Positions 39,168 to 47,778 of a stretch of DNA of 64,000 nt are shown here, in pieces. The notes beneath the pieces are model-generated. The model was not told the DNA's origin. It saw only the letters and a program-made list of their open reading frames with translations, and did no database searches. The position numbers and the translations under genes were made by a program. Origin of the DNA: Eubacterium sp. (lineage in GTDB: Bacteria > Bacillota > Clostridia > Oscillospirales > Acutalibacteraceae); the NCBI GenBank assembly GCA_022511225.1, contig JAFLRZ010000001.1, positions 62,001 to 126,000 of the forward strand, read 5' to 3'. Each line of letters begins with the position of its first letter. The first letter of the stretch is position 1.

Positions 39168-39851
39168 TTAATTACCTGAAGTTGGAATGTATGGTCTGAT
39201 AGCATTTGCAAGACTGCTTATCGGCATTGTCTGAATAACAACCTCTCCAGGTCCGGTTACAACGGTATTGAACAATCCTTCACCGCCAAAGAGTATATTC
39301 TTGGCACCTTTAATTGTTTCAACCTCCATTTTGCAAGTTGAATCCATCATTACTACGTGACCTGTATCTACGACAATCTTCTGACCTGCTTCGAGATTAT
39401 ATTTGACTGCAGAGCCGTCAATTTCGATAAATGCCATTCCGTTTCCTGAAAGCTTCTGCATAATGAATCCTTCACCGCCGAAAAGACCTGAACCGATTTT
39501 CTTCTGAAGATAAACTGAAAGCTGAACATCCGGTGTAGATGCCATAAAAGCACTCTTCTGACAGATGTATTCCCTTCCTGCTGACAATTCGAGGGGTACA
39601 ATTTCACCTGGAAATGAGCTTGCAAAAGCAATCATTCCGTTGCTTCCCAGAGCCGTATATCTGTTTTGAAACATTTTTTCACCGGAAAGCATTCTTCCTA
39701 ATACTTTACCAATACCTCCGTTAGAGGTGGTTTCCATTTTCATATTTGGACTCATCCAGCTCATTCCGCCGCCCTCGGTAATCATAGCTTCATTTGCTTC
39801 AAGCTCGCAAATGAGCACCGGGAAATTTCCACCTTTAATTTCATACTTCAT
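39168..39851 (-). CDS. AIM24/TIGR00266 family protein
   Basis: This 227-residue beta-rich protein has repeating glycine-aromatic blocks (GGGMSWMSPNMKMET, IGSGLFGGEGFIMQKLSGNGMAFIEIDG, KNILFGGEGLFNTVVTGPGEVVIQTMP). They match the AIM24/TIGR00266 family, which forms large beta-helical assemblies in bacteria. The biochemical role is unknown. It is monocistronic with its own terminator. Confidence 0.88.
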   Translation of the reverse strand: MKYEIKGGNFPVLICELEANEAMITEGGGMSWMSPNMKMETTSNGGIGKVLGRMLSGEKMFQNRYTALGSNGMIAFASSFPGEIVPLELSAGREYICQKSAFMASTPDVQLSVYLQKKIGSGLFGGEGFIMQKLSGNGMAFIEIDGSAVKYNLEAGQKIVVDTGHVVMMDSTCKMEVETIKGAKNILFGGEGLFNTVVTGPGEVVIQTMPISSLANAIRPYIPTSGN

Positions 39852-39963
39852 AATAATGCCTCCAAATAATTTATTTATTTAATTTTATCACAAAATTTTC
39901 ATAAATTCAACTGCATTGCATAGTACAAGTTAGGATTTGAATATGATTTTTTGGGTGATGAAA

Positions 39964-40311
39964 ATGTTCAGTGCAATACTCTCAGCTTTTGCAGCGAATA
40001 TGCTTTATTTTATACTGCATATACAAAACACCTCAAGCTTTCCTAAGCCGCTTTCTCCTAAGGAGGAAGCTAAAGTGCTTAAGAAAATGGCAGAGGGTGA
40101 CAAAAATGCAAGAGCAATTCTAATTGAGAGAAATCTCAGACTTGTAAGCCATATCGTAAAAAAATACTATTCAAAAACAAATGATACCGATGACCTTATA
40201 AGCATAGGTACCATCGGACTTATTAAAGCTATCGACAGTTTTAATGACGACAAAGGAATTAAGCTTGCTACGTACGCTTCAAGATGCATAGAAAATACTA
40301 AGATAACATAA
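39964..40311 (+). CDS. sigK: Pro-sigmaK N-terminal half, gene interrupted
   Basis: The 115-residue product has the hydrophobic pro-sequence (MFSAILSAFAANMLYFILHIQ), the PLSPKEEAKVLKKMAEGDKNARAILIERNLRLVSHIVKKYY block and [35 protein letters not shown]. It then stops as TKIT. Intact sigma factors such as the SigE in this window continue with EILMYLR and regions 3-4, which are missing here. The break corresponds to the position where skin elements split sigK in Bacillus. I start at the ATG at 39964, after GGTGAT, because the pro-sequence then matches SigK length. Either developmental excision restores the gene or it is dead. Confidence 0.85.
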   Translation: MFSAILSAFAANMLYFILHIQNTSSFPKPLSPKEEAKVLKKMAEGDKNARAILIERNLRLVSHIVKKYYSKTNDTDDLISIGTIGLIKAIDSFNDDKGIKLATYASRCIENTKIT

Positions 40312-40343
40312 CAGCAACAATTTGCGTTTTAAAGTCGCAAGAA
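40297..40343. mobile_element. Left junction of a probable skin-like insertion in sigK
   Basis: SigK similarity ends after the codon AAT at 40294-40296. Beyond it begin four unrelated codons, a stop, and then accessory genes. The right boundary, with the missing sigK half, is not in the window up to base 64000. No serine recombinase of the SpoIVCA type is visible inside it. Confidence 0.55.
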
Positions 40344-40904
40344 GTGTGCATTTTACCTGAAATTGATAAATGGAGTGTGTATCAGTCATTACCTAACGTA
40401 TATATCCTACATAGAATCAAGAATGGCAAAATTGAATACTCTCCCCTGTTTTGTGTAAAACTCAAGGTTAATAATTACAAGCATTATTCTTTCAATGCAT
40501 TTAATAAAATTGATGATACCACCTTTGGTGGTGCTGTAAAAAAGCAAAGAATCGAAAAGCATATGACTATAAAACAAATATCCGATGTTGTTGGTATCAG
40601 TGTCGATACACTTATGAGAATTGAGCAAAATAAGTACGATTTACATAATGCGGACAAGCTTAAAAAGTTATGCAATATTTTAGATTTAGACGCACAAAAA
40701 ATCTGCTCACCCTATCAGCTGTTCCTAATGAACAATCAAGATGAGCAGATAAAATCATATCGTCAAAAAAATAATCTTACGCAATTTGAATTTGCAAATA
40801 TATTTTCAGTAAATAAGAAAACTGTGTCTAAATGGGAAAACAACAAAACACAAATGCCTTATGACAAGTGGGAAATATTTAATAATCCAATAAACAAAAA
40901 ATAA
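40344..40904 (+). CDS. Protein with two XRE-type helix-turn-helix motifs
   Basis: This 186-residue protein has two HTH segments: residues about 63-110 (GAVKKQRIEKHMTIKQISDVVGISVDTLMRIEQNK) and about 133-172 (IKSYRQKNNLTQFEFANIFSVNKKTVSKWENNKTQ). The first 60 residues are unrecognised. The GTG start lacks a clear Shine-Dalgarno, so the true start could be later. It is the first gene right of the broken sigK, the place where an element-borne regulator would be expected. Confidence 0.65.
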   Translation: MCILPEIDKWSVYQSLPNVYILHRIKNGKIEYSPLFCVKLKVNNYKHYSFNAFNKIDDTTFGGAVKKQRIEKHMTIKQISDVVGISVDTLMRIEQNKYDLHNADKLKKLCNILDLDAQKICSPYQLFLMNNQDEQIKSYRQKNNLTQFEFANIFSVNKKTVSKWENNKTQMPYDKWEIFNNPINKK

Positions 40905-41223
40905 TTTTTTAAAATCGAAACTCAATGATAATTATAATATAAAATATAGGAACTATTCTTTATATATTCTTTTCCCCGCTCTATTTAGTTTTGGCAGACT
41001 TTTATTGTAATGTTTTTTGGTATATGACTCTTCTTTTTTATGAATGTTGAGGCTTTCTTACCCCAACATTTATTATAGAATGATTATAGTATTTGATAAA
41101 AGCCGGACTGTTATGATGATAACAGTCCATTTCCTTATAATTATTAGTAGTTTAAATTAATTGTTTTTTTATTTAGATCCTAATCTTCCATAAACAAATT
41201 TCTGTTTCAAAGACATTATTGTA
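40905..41223. other. AT-rich intergenic region with terminators
   Basis: These 319 bp lie between the HTH gene and the convergent end of the T7SS operon. Besides two hairpins (41043-41070 and 41105-41128) I see no reading frame with a ribosome binding site and no RNA gene. Confidence 0.6.
41105..41128 (-). terminator. Terminator at the end of the T7SS operon
   Basis: GGACTGTTAT pairs perfectly with ATAACAGTCC around a 4-nt loop, followed on the minus strand by GGCTTTTATC. A second hairpin (AATGTTG-type stem, 41043-41070) lies beyond it. Confidence 0.75.
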
Positions 41224-42384
41224 TTATATATTTGTGAGTTCTGTACTTTTAGATTCATTATAAATTTTTGTTTCAGCTTCTGCGGTTGCTGTCTCAGTTG
41301 AAGTTATTGATTTTTCATCATAATTTTTCTGATAAGTCTTCCCTGCAAAGAAGCTTCCTATTACAAGACCTAAAACAACTAAGAAAATAATCAGTAAAAA
41401 CATTTTGTTTTTCTTTTTGGGAGTGTTGAAATTATTACCCGCAACAGTATCGTTGTATGAAACATCAATCTGTGATTTAAGCGCTTTTTCTTCAATGTCA
41501 AAGGCTTTTATCAAAACATCCTTTGACGCTTCGCTTTTATTATTAAAGTTGCTTACCGATCGATTAAGTTCATCATCATTTTGGATTACGGTTTCTGTAT
41601 TATCACCGATTATTTCGCAAAGAATAATAGTAACGTTATCTTTTCCACCATTTTCAAGCGCGGTTGAAATAAGTTCATCAACAATTGATTTTAGTGATTG
41701 TTTTTTACTGAGTATAGCGGATATTTCAGCATTTGTAAGCATATCAGTCAAACCGTCACTGCAAAGAAGATATCTATCACCTATGGAAACTGGGAATCTA
41801 ACTGTATATGGTTCAATCACCATTTCATAAGGAAAAATACCTAAATGTTGAGTTAATCGATGCTTTTCAGGAATTTTCATTGATTCCTCTGCTGAAATTA
41901 TTCCTGCATCAACCATTGATTGTGCTTCGGTATGGTCACGACTGATTTGTTCAAGCATACCATTAGAATACTTATATATTCTACTGTCACCAATATTTGA
42001 AGCAGTTGCAACTCCATCTTTAATTCCAAGAAGAGTATATGTAGTACCCATTCTTTTCTTGCATTTGCTTATTTCATCGCATATTAGGTCATTGGAATAA
42101 TTAACATACTTTTCAATAGCTACGTCAGATAAATTAGTATCGAGCAAATATTTGTAACATTTATTTAACGTCTCGACTGCTATTTGAGAAGCTACTTCTC
42201 CGGCCTCTTCACCACCCATACCATCACAAACTGACGTTATCAAATCATTCGAATTTGATAATTCAACAAATGCCACATTTGATGAGTTTACATAATTACC
42301 ATTAAGATAATAATTATCCTCATTGTTTTGTCTTCTTTTTCCAACATTACTTGCAGCATACGCTGAGATAAATATTCTATTCAT
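41224..42384 (-). CDS. PP2C-type protein phosphatase, membrane-anchored
   Basis: The 386-residue protein has a PP2C domain (residues about 1-255). Metal-binding motifs are SVCDGMGGEEAGEVAS (Asp54), NIGDSRIYKY, CSDGLTDML and GGKDNVTIILCEI. After a linker there is one transmembrane helix (about 325-348, MFLLIIFLVVLGLVIGSFFAG) and a short Thr/Glu-rich outside tail. It should remove phosphate from Ser/Thr residues placed by the neighbouring kinases. It is the last gene of the T7SS operon. Confidence 0.93.
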   Translation of the reverse strand: MNRIFISAYAASNVGKRRQNNEDNYYLNGNYVNSSNVAFVELSNSNDLITSVCDGMGGEEAGEVASQIAVETLNKCYKYLLDTNLSDVAIEKYVNYSNDLICDEISKCKKRMGTTYTLLGIKDGVATASNIGDSRIYKYSNGMLEQISRDHTEAQSMVDAGIISAEESMKIPEKHRLTQHLGIFPYEMVIEPYTVRFPVSIGDRYLLCSDGLTDMLTNAEISAILSKKQSLKSIVDELISTALENGGKDNVTIILCEIIGDNTETVIQNDDELNRSVSNFNNKSEASKDVLIKAFDIEEKALKSQIDVSYNDTVAGNNFNTPKKKNKMFLLIIFLVVLGLVIGSFFAGKTYQKNYDEKSITSTETATAEAETKIYNESKSTELTNI

Positions 42385-42396
42385 ATTAAATATCCT

Positions 42397-43875
42397 TTAA
42401 TTGATTTTCGGGTTAGGTCCATATTCATTTGTGGATTTCTGACTATCCTTTGCAAACCAAACGATCAAAACGATTGGACCAGCGATTGGAATTAAGCCAA
42501 ATAAAATATATACACTTTTTTTACCAATATCGTGAAGTCTTCTTACTCCAATTGCTAGACTCGGCAATAATATCGCCAGTGAATATATACTTAATAACGC
42601 TGCAGCAATTGAGCCAAAGATTCCAGATAATACAGAAAAAGCTACAGAAATAATTATATTAACCAAAACCAAATTCCAATAATCAGAGCGGCGTGTTCTG
42701 CCATTAAAATTTGTATAGTTTTTAAAAAACAGTTTAAATGATTCAGCTATATTTTTTTTAGGCTTGTCATTAGGTATTGAGACATCAGTTTCAGGTGAAT
42801 TAGAATCTAGTATAACATCACGAAAAGGAGATAATGTTTTATCAAAATCTTGCTCATTCTTCACTTCGCTTTGTGGTTCATTGTTAGTGTTTTGAATTTC
42901 AGTATTTCCAAATGGTGAAATTGTCTTATCAAAATCGACTTCATTCATAGCTTTATTCTCCTTACTAATTGCATTATTTAAATTACAGTAAAATTCTTCA
43001 GCAGTTGAATACCTCTCATCAGAATTAGCATCACAAGCCTTGATGACAACTTTTTCTAGTGCTGAATTCTTAATATTTAGAGGAGGTATATCCTCTCCCG
43101 CAATTCTTCTTTCTGTTGCCTTTTCTCTGTCTGAAAACTTGATTGGATCAGGAGGCAATGGAAGAAATGGTGCTCTATTTTTATTCAATAATTGATATAA
43201 AATCAATCCCAATGAATAAATATCTGCTCTATTATCATACGGTTTATTTAAATAAACTTCAGGTGCCATATATGTATATGTACCCTTTTTAGACATTTGT
43301 GACATTGTTTTTTCAACTGTTCTTGCAACTCCAAAGTCACCCAATTTAAAATCCCCATTATTTGAAACAAATATGTTGTCAGGCTTAATATCCCTATGGA
43401 TGATATTATTTTTTTCGCAAAGTTTAAGAGCATTGCACAAATCCATTCCAAGTTTCGCAACATCATTTTCACTCGGATTATTATTGATCATATAATCTTT
43501 AAGCGGGATTAATAATTCCATACGAATAAAGATAGTAAATTTTGTTTCATTTTCATTTGAAATGATTTTATGATCCTCATAGCTTACAATATTGCTATTG
43601 CCTTTTAAAGAATTAAGTATTTTAATTTCACTTAATAGGTTTTGTACAAGTTCTTTGTAATATAAGGTTATGCTCACATCATCCATACCCTCGTTGCGAA
43701 GCGTACTTAAATCATTGTTATCAGAGGGTATATTTATTACCTTTAAGGCAGAATAATACGTTTCGCCAAATTCTTCACGTTTAATCTTATAAACTGTTCC
43801 AAATGCACCTGAACCTATTTTCTCATCTATGTACCAAGCCCCGAGAATCGGTTGATCTATGTTCTTAATTTCCAT
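42397..43875 (-). CDS. Ser/Thr protein kinase fused to DUF805
   Basis: The 492-residue protein has a complete Hanks-type kinase domain (residues about 12-300). It shows GSGAFGTVYKI, ALKVI (Lys45), the alpha-C Glu83, HRDIKPDN (160-167), DFG (180-182) and GTYTYMAPEVY. A linker rich in Asp/Thr/Ser follows, with two similar DFDKT-SPF repeats that could be phospho-Thr docking sites. A C-terminal DUF805 membrane domain closes the protein (FNGRTRRSDYW, RRLHDIGKKS, YGPNP), with about four helices. The usual bacterial PASTA tail is absent. It lies between the PP2C gene and a related, frameshifted kinase. Confidence 0.9.
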   Translation of the reverse strand: MEIKNIDQPILGAWYIDEKIGSGAFGTVYKIKREEFGETYYSALKVINIPSDNNDLSTLRNEGMDDVSITLYYKELVQNLLSEIKILNSLKGNSNIVSYEDHKIISNENETKFTIFIRMELLIPLKDYMINNNPSENDVAKLGMDLCNALKLCEKNNIIHRDIKPDNIFVSNNGDFKLGDFGVARTVEKTMSQMSKKGTYTYMAPEVYLNKPYDNRADIYSLGLILYQLLNKNRAPFLPLPPDPIKFSDREKATERRIAGEDIPPLNIKNSALEKVVIKACDANSDERYSTAEEFYCNLNNAISKENKAMNEVDFDKTISPFGNTEIQNTNNEPQSEVKNEQDFDKTLSPFRDVILDSNSPETDVSIPNDKPKKNIAESFKLFFKNYTNFNGRTRRSDYWNLVLVNIIISVAFSVLSGIFGSIAAALLSIYSLAILLPSLAIGVRRLHDIGKKSVYILFGLIPIAGPIVLIVWFAKDSQKSTNEYGPNPKIN

Positions 43876-43877
43876 CT

Positions 43878-45264
43878 TTATTCTCCATAATCACCATTAG
43901 TTAAATATTGATTAGACTCATAACCACCATCGTTTACTGAAATTTCATCAGAAATACTAGTTGTTTCTATTTCAATCTCTGGTTCAGTAATTATCTCAGT
44001 GGTTGTTTCAGTCGTAGTTTTAGTAGTCGATGTTGTTGAATTACTCTTCTTTGTTGTTTTGGTTACATTCTTTTTTGTGGTATTCGTTGTATTCTTTTTT
44101 GTTGTGATTTTTTTGGTTAAATTCTCTGTTAATTGATCCTCTGTAACACTTTGAGAAACAACAGTTTCATTGTCACTATTATTGTTATGGGTAACTACAA
44201 CTATAATGGTTAAAATTAATAGCAAAATAGCTATTGCTAAAATCAAAATTTTCTTAGATATTTTCTTTGATGCAGTAATATCTGTTTCGTCTAAATTGAC
44301 GATTTTATTTTCAGTAATACTATTTTGAATATGGTGATTTGCGTCAATTTTCCTATTCAAAAAAACATTTAAATCATTTTTCAGCTCACATGCAGAATTA
44401 TATCTATCAGCAGGATTGAAAGCACACGCCTTTTTTACAAGTTCATTTAATTCTCTTGGAATGCTGTCAATATCAGGTATTGGTTCACCCTTTATTCTCA
44501 TACTCAATGCATTTTCTCTGTCAGAATATGTAATTGTATTTGGATATTTTGGAAGAAATGGCGCTCTGTTATGATTTAACAATCTATACAAAACGATACC
44601 TAATGAATATATGTCAACGGTATGATTATATGGCAAATCTCTATATACTTCAGGTGCCATATATATATGTGCCTTTTTTAAATAAACCGCCCATTGTTTT
44701 TTCAAGTTCTCTTGCTATACCGAAATCGCCGAGCTTGAAATTACCTTCTTTTGTTACAAAAATGTTATCTGGCTTAATATCCCTATGAATGATATTTCTG
44801 TTCTCACATATTTCAAGAGCCGAACAAATATCTATTCCAATTTTAACAATATCATCTATAGATAACTCGTTTTTACTCTGATAGTCAACAAATGGAGTAA
44901 GTAATTTCATTCTTATCATTATTGTCCAGTTTATTCCATCTTCGTTTTGGACGATTTTGTGATCCTCGAAGCTAACAATATTTGAGTTGCCTTTCAATTC
45001 AGACATTAACTCTATTTCTTTGGAAAAATCTTTTGCAAAATTAGAATAGTAATCCCTAACACTTTGATCATCCCCAAGCTCGCTTTTCACTTGCTTTATA
45101 TCGCTTTCATTTTGAGGAAAATTAATAACTTTTAATGCAGAATAATAAATCTTCCCAAAGTCTTCACGCTTAATTTTATATACAGTTCCAAATGCACCTG
45201 AGCCTATTTTTTCTTCGATAAACCAATCGCCAAAATATGGTTCAGTTATATTCTTTTCTTCCAT
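43878..45264 (-). pseudogene. Ser/Thr protein kinase with a frameshift in the activation loop
   Basis: The N-terminal part (45264-44650) has GSGAFGTVYKI, ALKVI, HRDIKPDNIF and DFGIAR, but stops as KKGTYIYGT. The rest of the kinase (HIYMAPEVY, DIYSLGIVLY, a transmembrane helix near LILAIAILLLILTIIVVVT and a Thr/Lys-rich tail) continues in the next frame to 43878. The break is at an (AT)5 run (44659-44668). One more AT would give GTYIYMAPEVY and restore the frame. It may be a decayed gene, a phase-variable gene or a sequencing error. It is a paralogue of the flanking kinases. Confidence 0.85.
44659..44668. repeat. (AT)5 tract at the kinase frameshift
   Basis: Five AT units lie exactly where the kinase reading frame breaks, in the codons just before the APE motif. 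Six units would make the gene intact. Confidence 0.8.
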
Positions 45265-45297
45265 ATATTCTCCACTATAAACATAATAACAAATATT

Positions 45298-46107
45298 TTA
45301 TTTTTTCTTTAAATGAACACATCCAATTGGAGTTCCGTTACTATTTGCATAGTTTTTCAAAAATTGATCAATTGTTAATACTTTACCTGTGGTAGGCGCT
45401 ATATTATCTGAAAAATAAACCTTTCCATCAACTATCTGATCTATGTATAAAACATGACCATATTTAGTTCCATAACTGGGCGATTTGGGAAATGATATAA
45501 CTATATCAGTAATGGGCTCTCCTTCCGCTTTTATTAAATCCTGCAAACAATTTCCTCCGGCATATTTCGTGGCTGCGTAATTACTATGTTCTCCGGCACT
45601 AATATTATTGTATACTTGGTTTCCATTGCCATTCCAGTCAGCATTAAAACCATTTGCTTCTGCTTTTGCCTTTGTAAGTGATGCACAACTTATGCTTCCG
45701 TCAACATTTTTAGTCATATTATTTGCTTTCTGCTTTGAAGCATTGTAAATATCTTGCAGTTCTTGAGAACTTTTAACATGAACACTAACCTTAACATTAT
45801 CTGGATAATCAGCTGTTCCGATTGTTGATTGAGCGGCAAGACCTTTGTCAACTTTTATATACTGTTCAACAGCCTTATTGATAAAATCAACTAAATCAAG
45901 ACAATTAGTGTATATACTATTTTGCACTGATTTTAATTTATCAACTTTTGAATCTAAATCCTGTGTAAATGTCCCTTTCCAAACATTATCATATTCAGAA
46001 ATTTTTGATAAGACCGAATTGCAATTTTTATTAAAATCATCAGCAATAGTTTTATACTTTTGAGCACACGCCGTTAAATCATTTGTTTCGAGTTTTATTG
46101 ATGCCAT
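45298..46107 (-). CDS. WXG100-like protein with a cysteine amidase-like C-terminus, probable T7SS effector
   Basis: In the 269 residues, the first 95 are a helical hairpin with a WxG turn (DNVWKGTFTQDL) like WXG100 proteins. The C-terminal half resembles CHAP/NlpC-type amidases: a possible catalytic Cys in ISCASLTKAKAE and a His in YGHVLYIDQIVDGKVYFSD. No Sec signal peptide is present, so export through the T7SS is likely. Its catalytic tail is similar to that of the upstream gene product. Peptidoglycan is the probable substrate; toxicity to neighbours is possible. Confidence 0.75.
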   Translation of the reverse strand: MASIKLETNDLTACAQKYKTIADDFNKNCNSVLSKISEYDNVWKGTFTQDLDSKVDKLKSVQNSIYTNCLDLVDFINKAVEQYIKVDKGLAAQSTIGTADYPDNVKVSVHVKSSQELQDIYNASKQKANNMTKNVDGSISCASLTKAKAEANGFNADWNGNGNQVYNNISAGEHSNYAATKYAGGNCLQDLIKAEGEPITDIVISFPKSPSYGTKYGHVLYIDQIVDGKVYFSDNIAPTTGKVLTIDQFLKNYANSNGTPIGCVHLKKK

Positions 46108-46122
46108 ACTAATTCTCTCCTA

Positions 46123-47139
46123 TTATTTTGATGTGATTACATTTCCAAATTTGTTTTTAAATTCGGCAAGTGAGCAGCATTGAACAGTTGGTCCAACCCA
46201 GTTTCCGTTTGAATCTTTTTGCCAAGTATGAGGTCTTGTATATGACTCACCGTCTTCGGTATAATAAACCATTCCGTCTTTTACCTGTTCAATGTAGGCT
46301 ACATGACCATAAGTACCCGATTGACTTACGGCAATTGCATTCGCTTTGATGTTATTGGTATCCGATGTAGATAAAACATTAAACTTGTTTTTATCTATTG
46401 CATTTATCCAATTTTTCGCATTTCTTCCTGAGCCAGTTGTAAATGTAAGCGGATTGCCCGGATTTTTCTGAGACCATCTATTGTCTGCATACCAAGTGCA
46501 ATTACCTTTACCGTTATAATTTGTAAAGCCATTTGGTGATACTGCTCCCCAGTTCTGCCAAATATCATTTAAGCATTGTCCTGCTTTTAAATCAATGTCT
46601 TGAGATATTTGCTGAGCAGTAGTATTGTTAATAACTTGTTGTACACTACCTGTTATTTGTGTAAAACCGGTTGTTGCAATTATTGGCACAGTTGATGCTG
46701 TGTTTACAGATTGTGATGAAACGTACGGCTTAATAACACTTGCTGCCCAAGCAGCTGCGACACCGGCAAATACTGCGGGATATGTAATAGAAAGTGCAAC
46801 AAAACTCAAATGTCCTAAAATTGCAGTTATCATTGAAACTGCATTACTATTGGCTGCTGACTTTCCGGCATTTTCATATATGTCATCAATGCTATTGAGC
46901 AAGCCAATCAGCTTTTCATTTTCTTCCGTTTGATATTTAATGTTAGAACGAGCAGATTTTATCGCCCCAAAAATTGCTTCTTTATTTCCAAATTTCCAAA
47001 ATTCCTGCATAATAGAACTACCCGTATCAGTGGATTCTCCTAATACTTTTCTTGCATTTTCCAAACTTGTATTTGCAGCCTTTAAATTAGATATAATGCC
47101 GCTTAAATTCTCATACTTTAATTCTATATTATTTCCCAT
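46123..47139 (-). CDS. WXG-like N-terminus with CHAP amidase domain, probable T7SS effector
   Basis: This 338-residue protein has a helical WXG/LXG-like N-terminus (residues 1-105), an alanine-rich hydrophobic stretch (about 110-150, FVALSITYPAVFAGVAAAWAAS) and a CHAP domain. The domain carries Cys in GKGNCTWYADNRW and His in YGHVAYIEQVKDGMVYYTEDG. CHAP domains cut peptidoglycan peptides. There is no Sec signal. The hydrophobic stretch could help membrane insertion. It follows two small WXG100-like genes that may be its secretion partners. Confidence 0.82.
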   Translation of the reverse strand: MGNNIELKYENLSGIISNLKAANTSLENARKVLGESTDTGSSIMQEFWKFGNKEAIFGAIKSARSNIKYQTEENEKLIGLLNSIDDIYENAGKSAANSNAVSMITAILGHLSFVALSITYPAVFAGVAAAWAASVIKPYVSSQSVNTASTVPIIATTGFTQITGSVQQVINNTTAQQISQDIDLKAGQCLNDIWQNWGAVSPNGFTNYNGKGNCTWYADNRWSQKNPGNPLTFTTGSGRNAKNWINAIDKNKFNVLSTSDTNNIKANAIAVSQSGTYGHVAYIEQVKDGMVYYTEDGESYTRPHTWQKDSNGNWVGPTVQCCSLAEFKNKFGNVITSK

Positions 47140-47154
47140 TTCTTAACCCTATCC

Positions 47155-47454
47155 TTAAATAATCGATGAAATCTTTTTCTTAATATCATTATCTGCTTCT
47201 CTGATTTTTTTTGATGTATCATCAACATATTTTTTTGCTTCTTTTACTCCATCAATTGCAGATTTTAGATTTTTTGTTTCTTTAGTGATGTTGTTTACAA
47301 GTTTCATTGCTGCTTCACTCTGCCAGGTGTCAGCAATCAAGGCTTTATTTTTTTCCATATCACTATAATTCTGGTTTATACTTTCTAATAATTTTTCAAT
47401 TTCCTTCCCGATATTAGTTATATCATCAGAAAATACTTTAACTTGTTTTGCCAT
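47155..47454 (-). CDS. WXG100-like small protein
   Basis: A 99-residue all-helical protein with DTWQSEAAMKLV at the central turn (WxS in place of WxG) and flanking coiled-coil-like helices. It fits the ESAT-6/WXG100 superfamily. It may dimerise with the next small protein and escort the CHAP protein encoded 15 bp downstream. Confidence 0.75.
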   Translation of the reverse strand: MAKQVKVFSDDITNIGKEIEKLLESINQNYSDMEKNKALIADTWQSEAAMKLVNNITKETKNLKSAIDGVKEAKKYVDDTSKKIREADNDIKKKISSII

Positions 47455-47463
47455 ATTTCATCC

Positions 47464-47760
47464 CTACCCTTTAATCGCCTTGGTTATTTTTTCATTAGTT
47501 TCTTCCGCTGATTTTATCGCAATATTCAATTGATCGCGCGCAGTCTTTAAGCTTGAAATTATTGAGTTTATTTGTTTTATTTTTACACTTGTAATTTGAT
47601 TTTGCAAATAGGCTGATGCATTTCCTTTGTAAACACTGCTCAAATTTGCAACTGCATTCGAATACTGTTTTTTTACTTTCTCCAAATCTTCAATAGCAGT
47701 ATTCATTCTGGTTACATCTCTTTTAGCGTACTTTGTATCAATTCTAATTTGTTCTGCCAT
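47464..47760 (-). CDS. WXG100-like small protein
   Basis: A 98-residue helical hairpin in which the usual WxG is replaced by VYKGNASAYL. Size, helicity and neighbours place it with the WXG100-like proteins. It is 9 bp from the next gene, with which it may form a heterodimer. Confidence 0.7.
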   Translation of the reverse strand: MAEQIRIDTKYAKRDVTRMNTAIEDLEKVKKQYSNAVANLSSVYKGNASAYLQNQITSVKIKQINSIISSLKTARDQLNIAIKSAEETNEKITKAIKG

Positions 47761-47778
47761 TTATATCACCCCAAATAA

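Noticed and set aside
44650-44705. Programmed ribosomal frameshift to join the two kinase halves
   Set aside because: A +1 (or -2) shift would be needed; the A-rich stretch before it does not fit a standard -1 slippery heptamer, and loss of one AT unit explains the break more simply.
41224-45264. PrkC/PrpC-type cell-wall kinase and phosphatase pair
   Set aside because: The kinases lack PASTA domains, occur in three related copies and are embedded among T7SS genes, so assignment to the housekeeping PrkC system is not supported.
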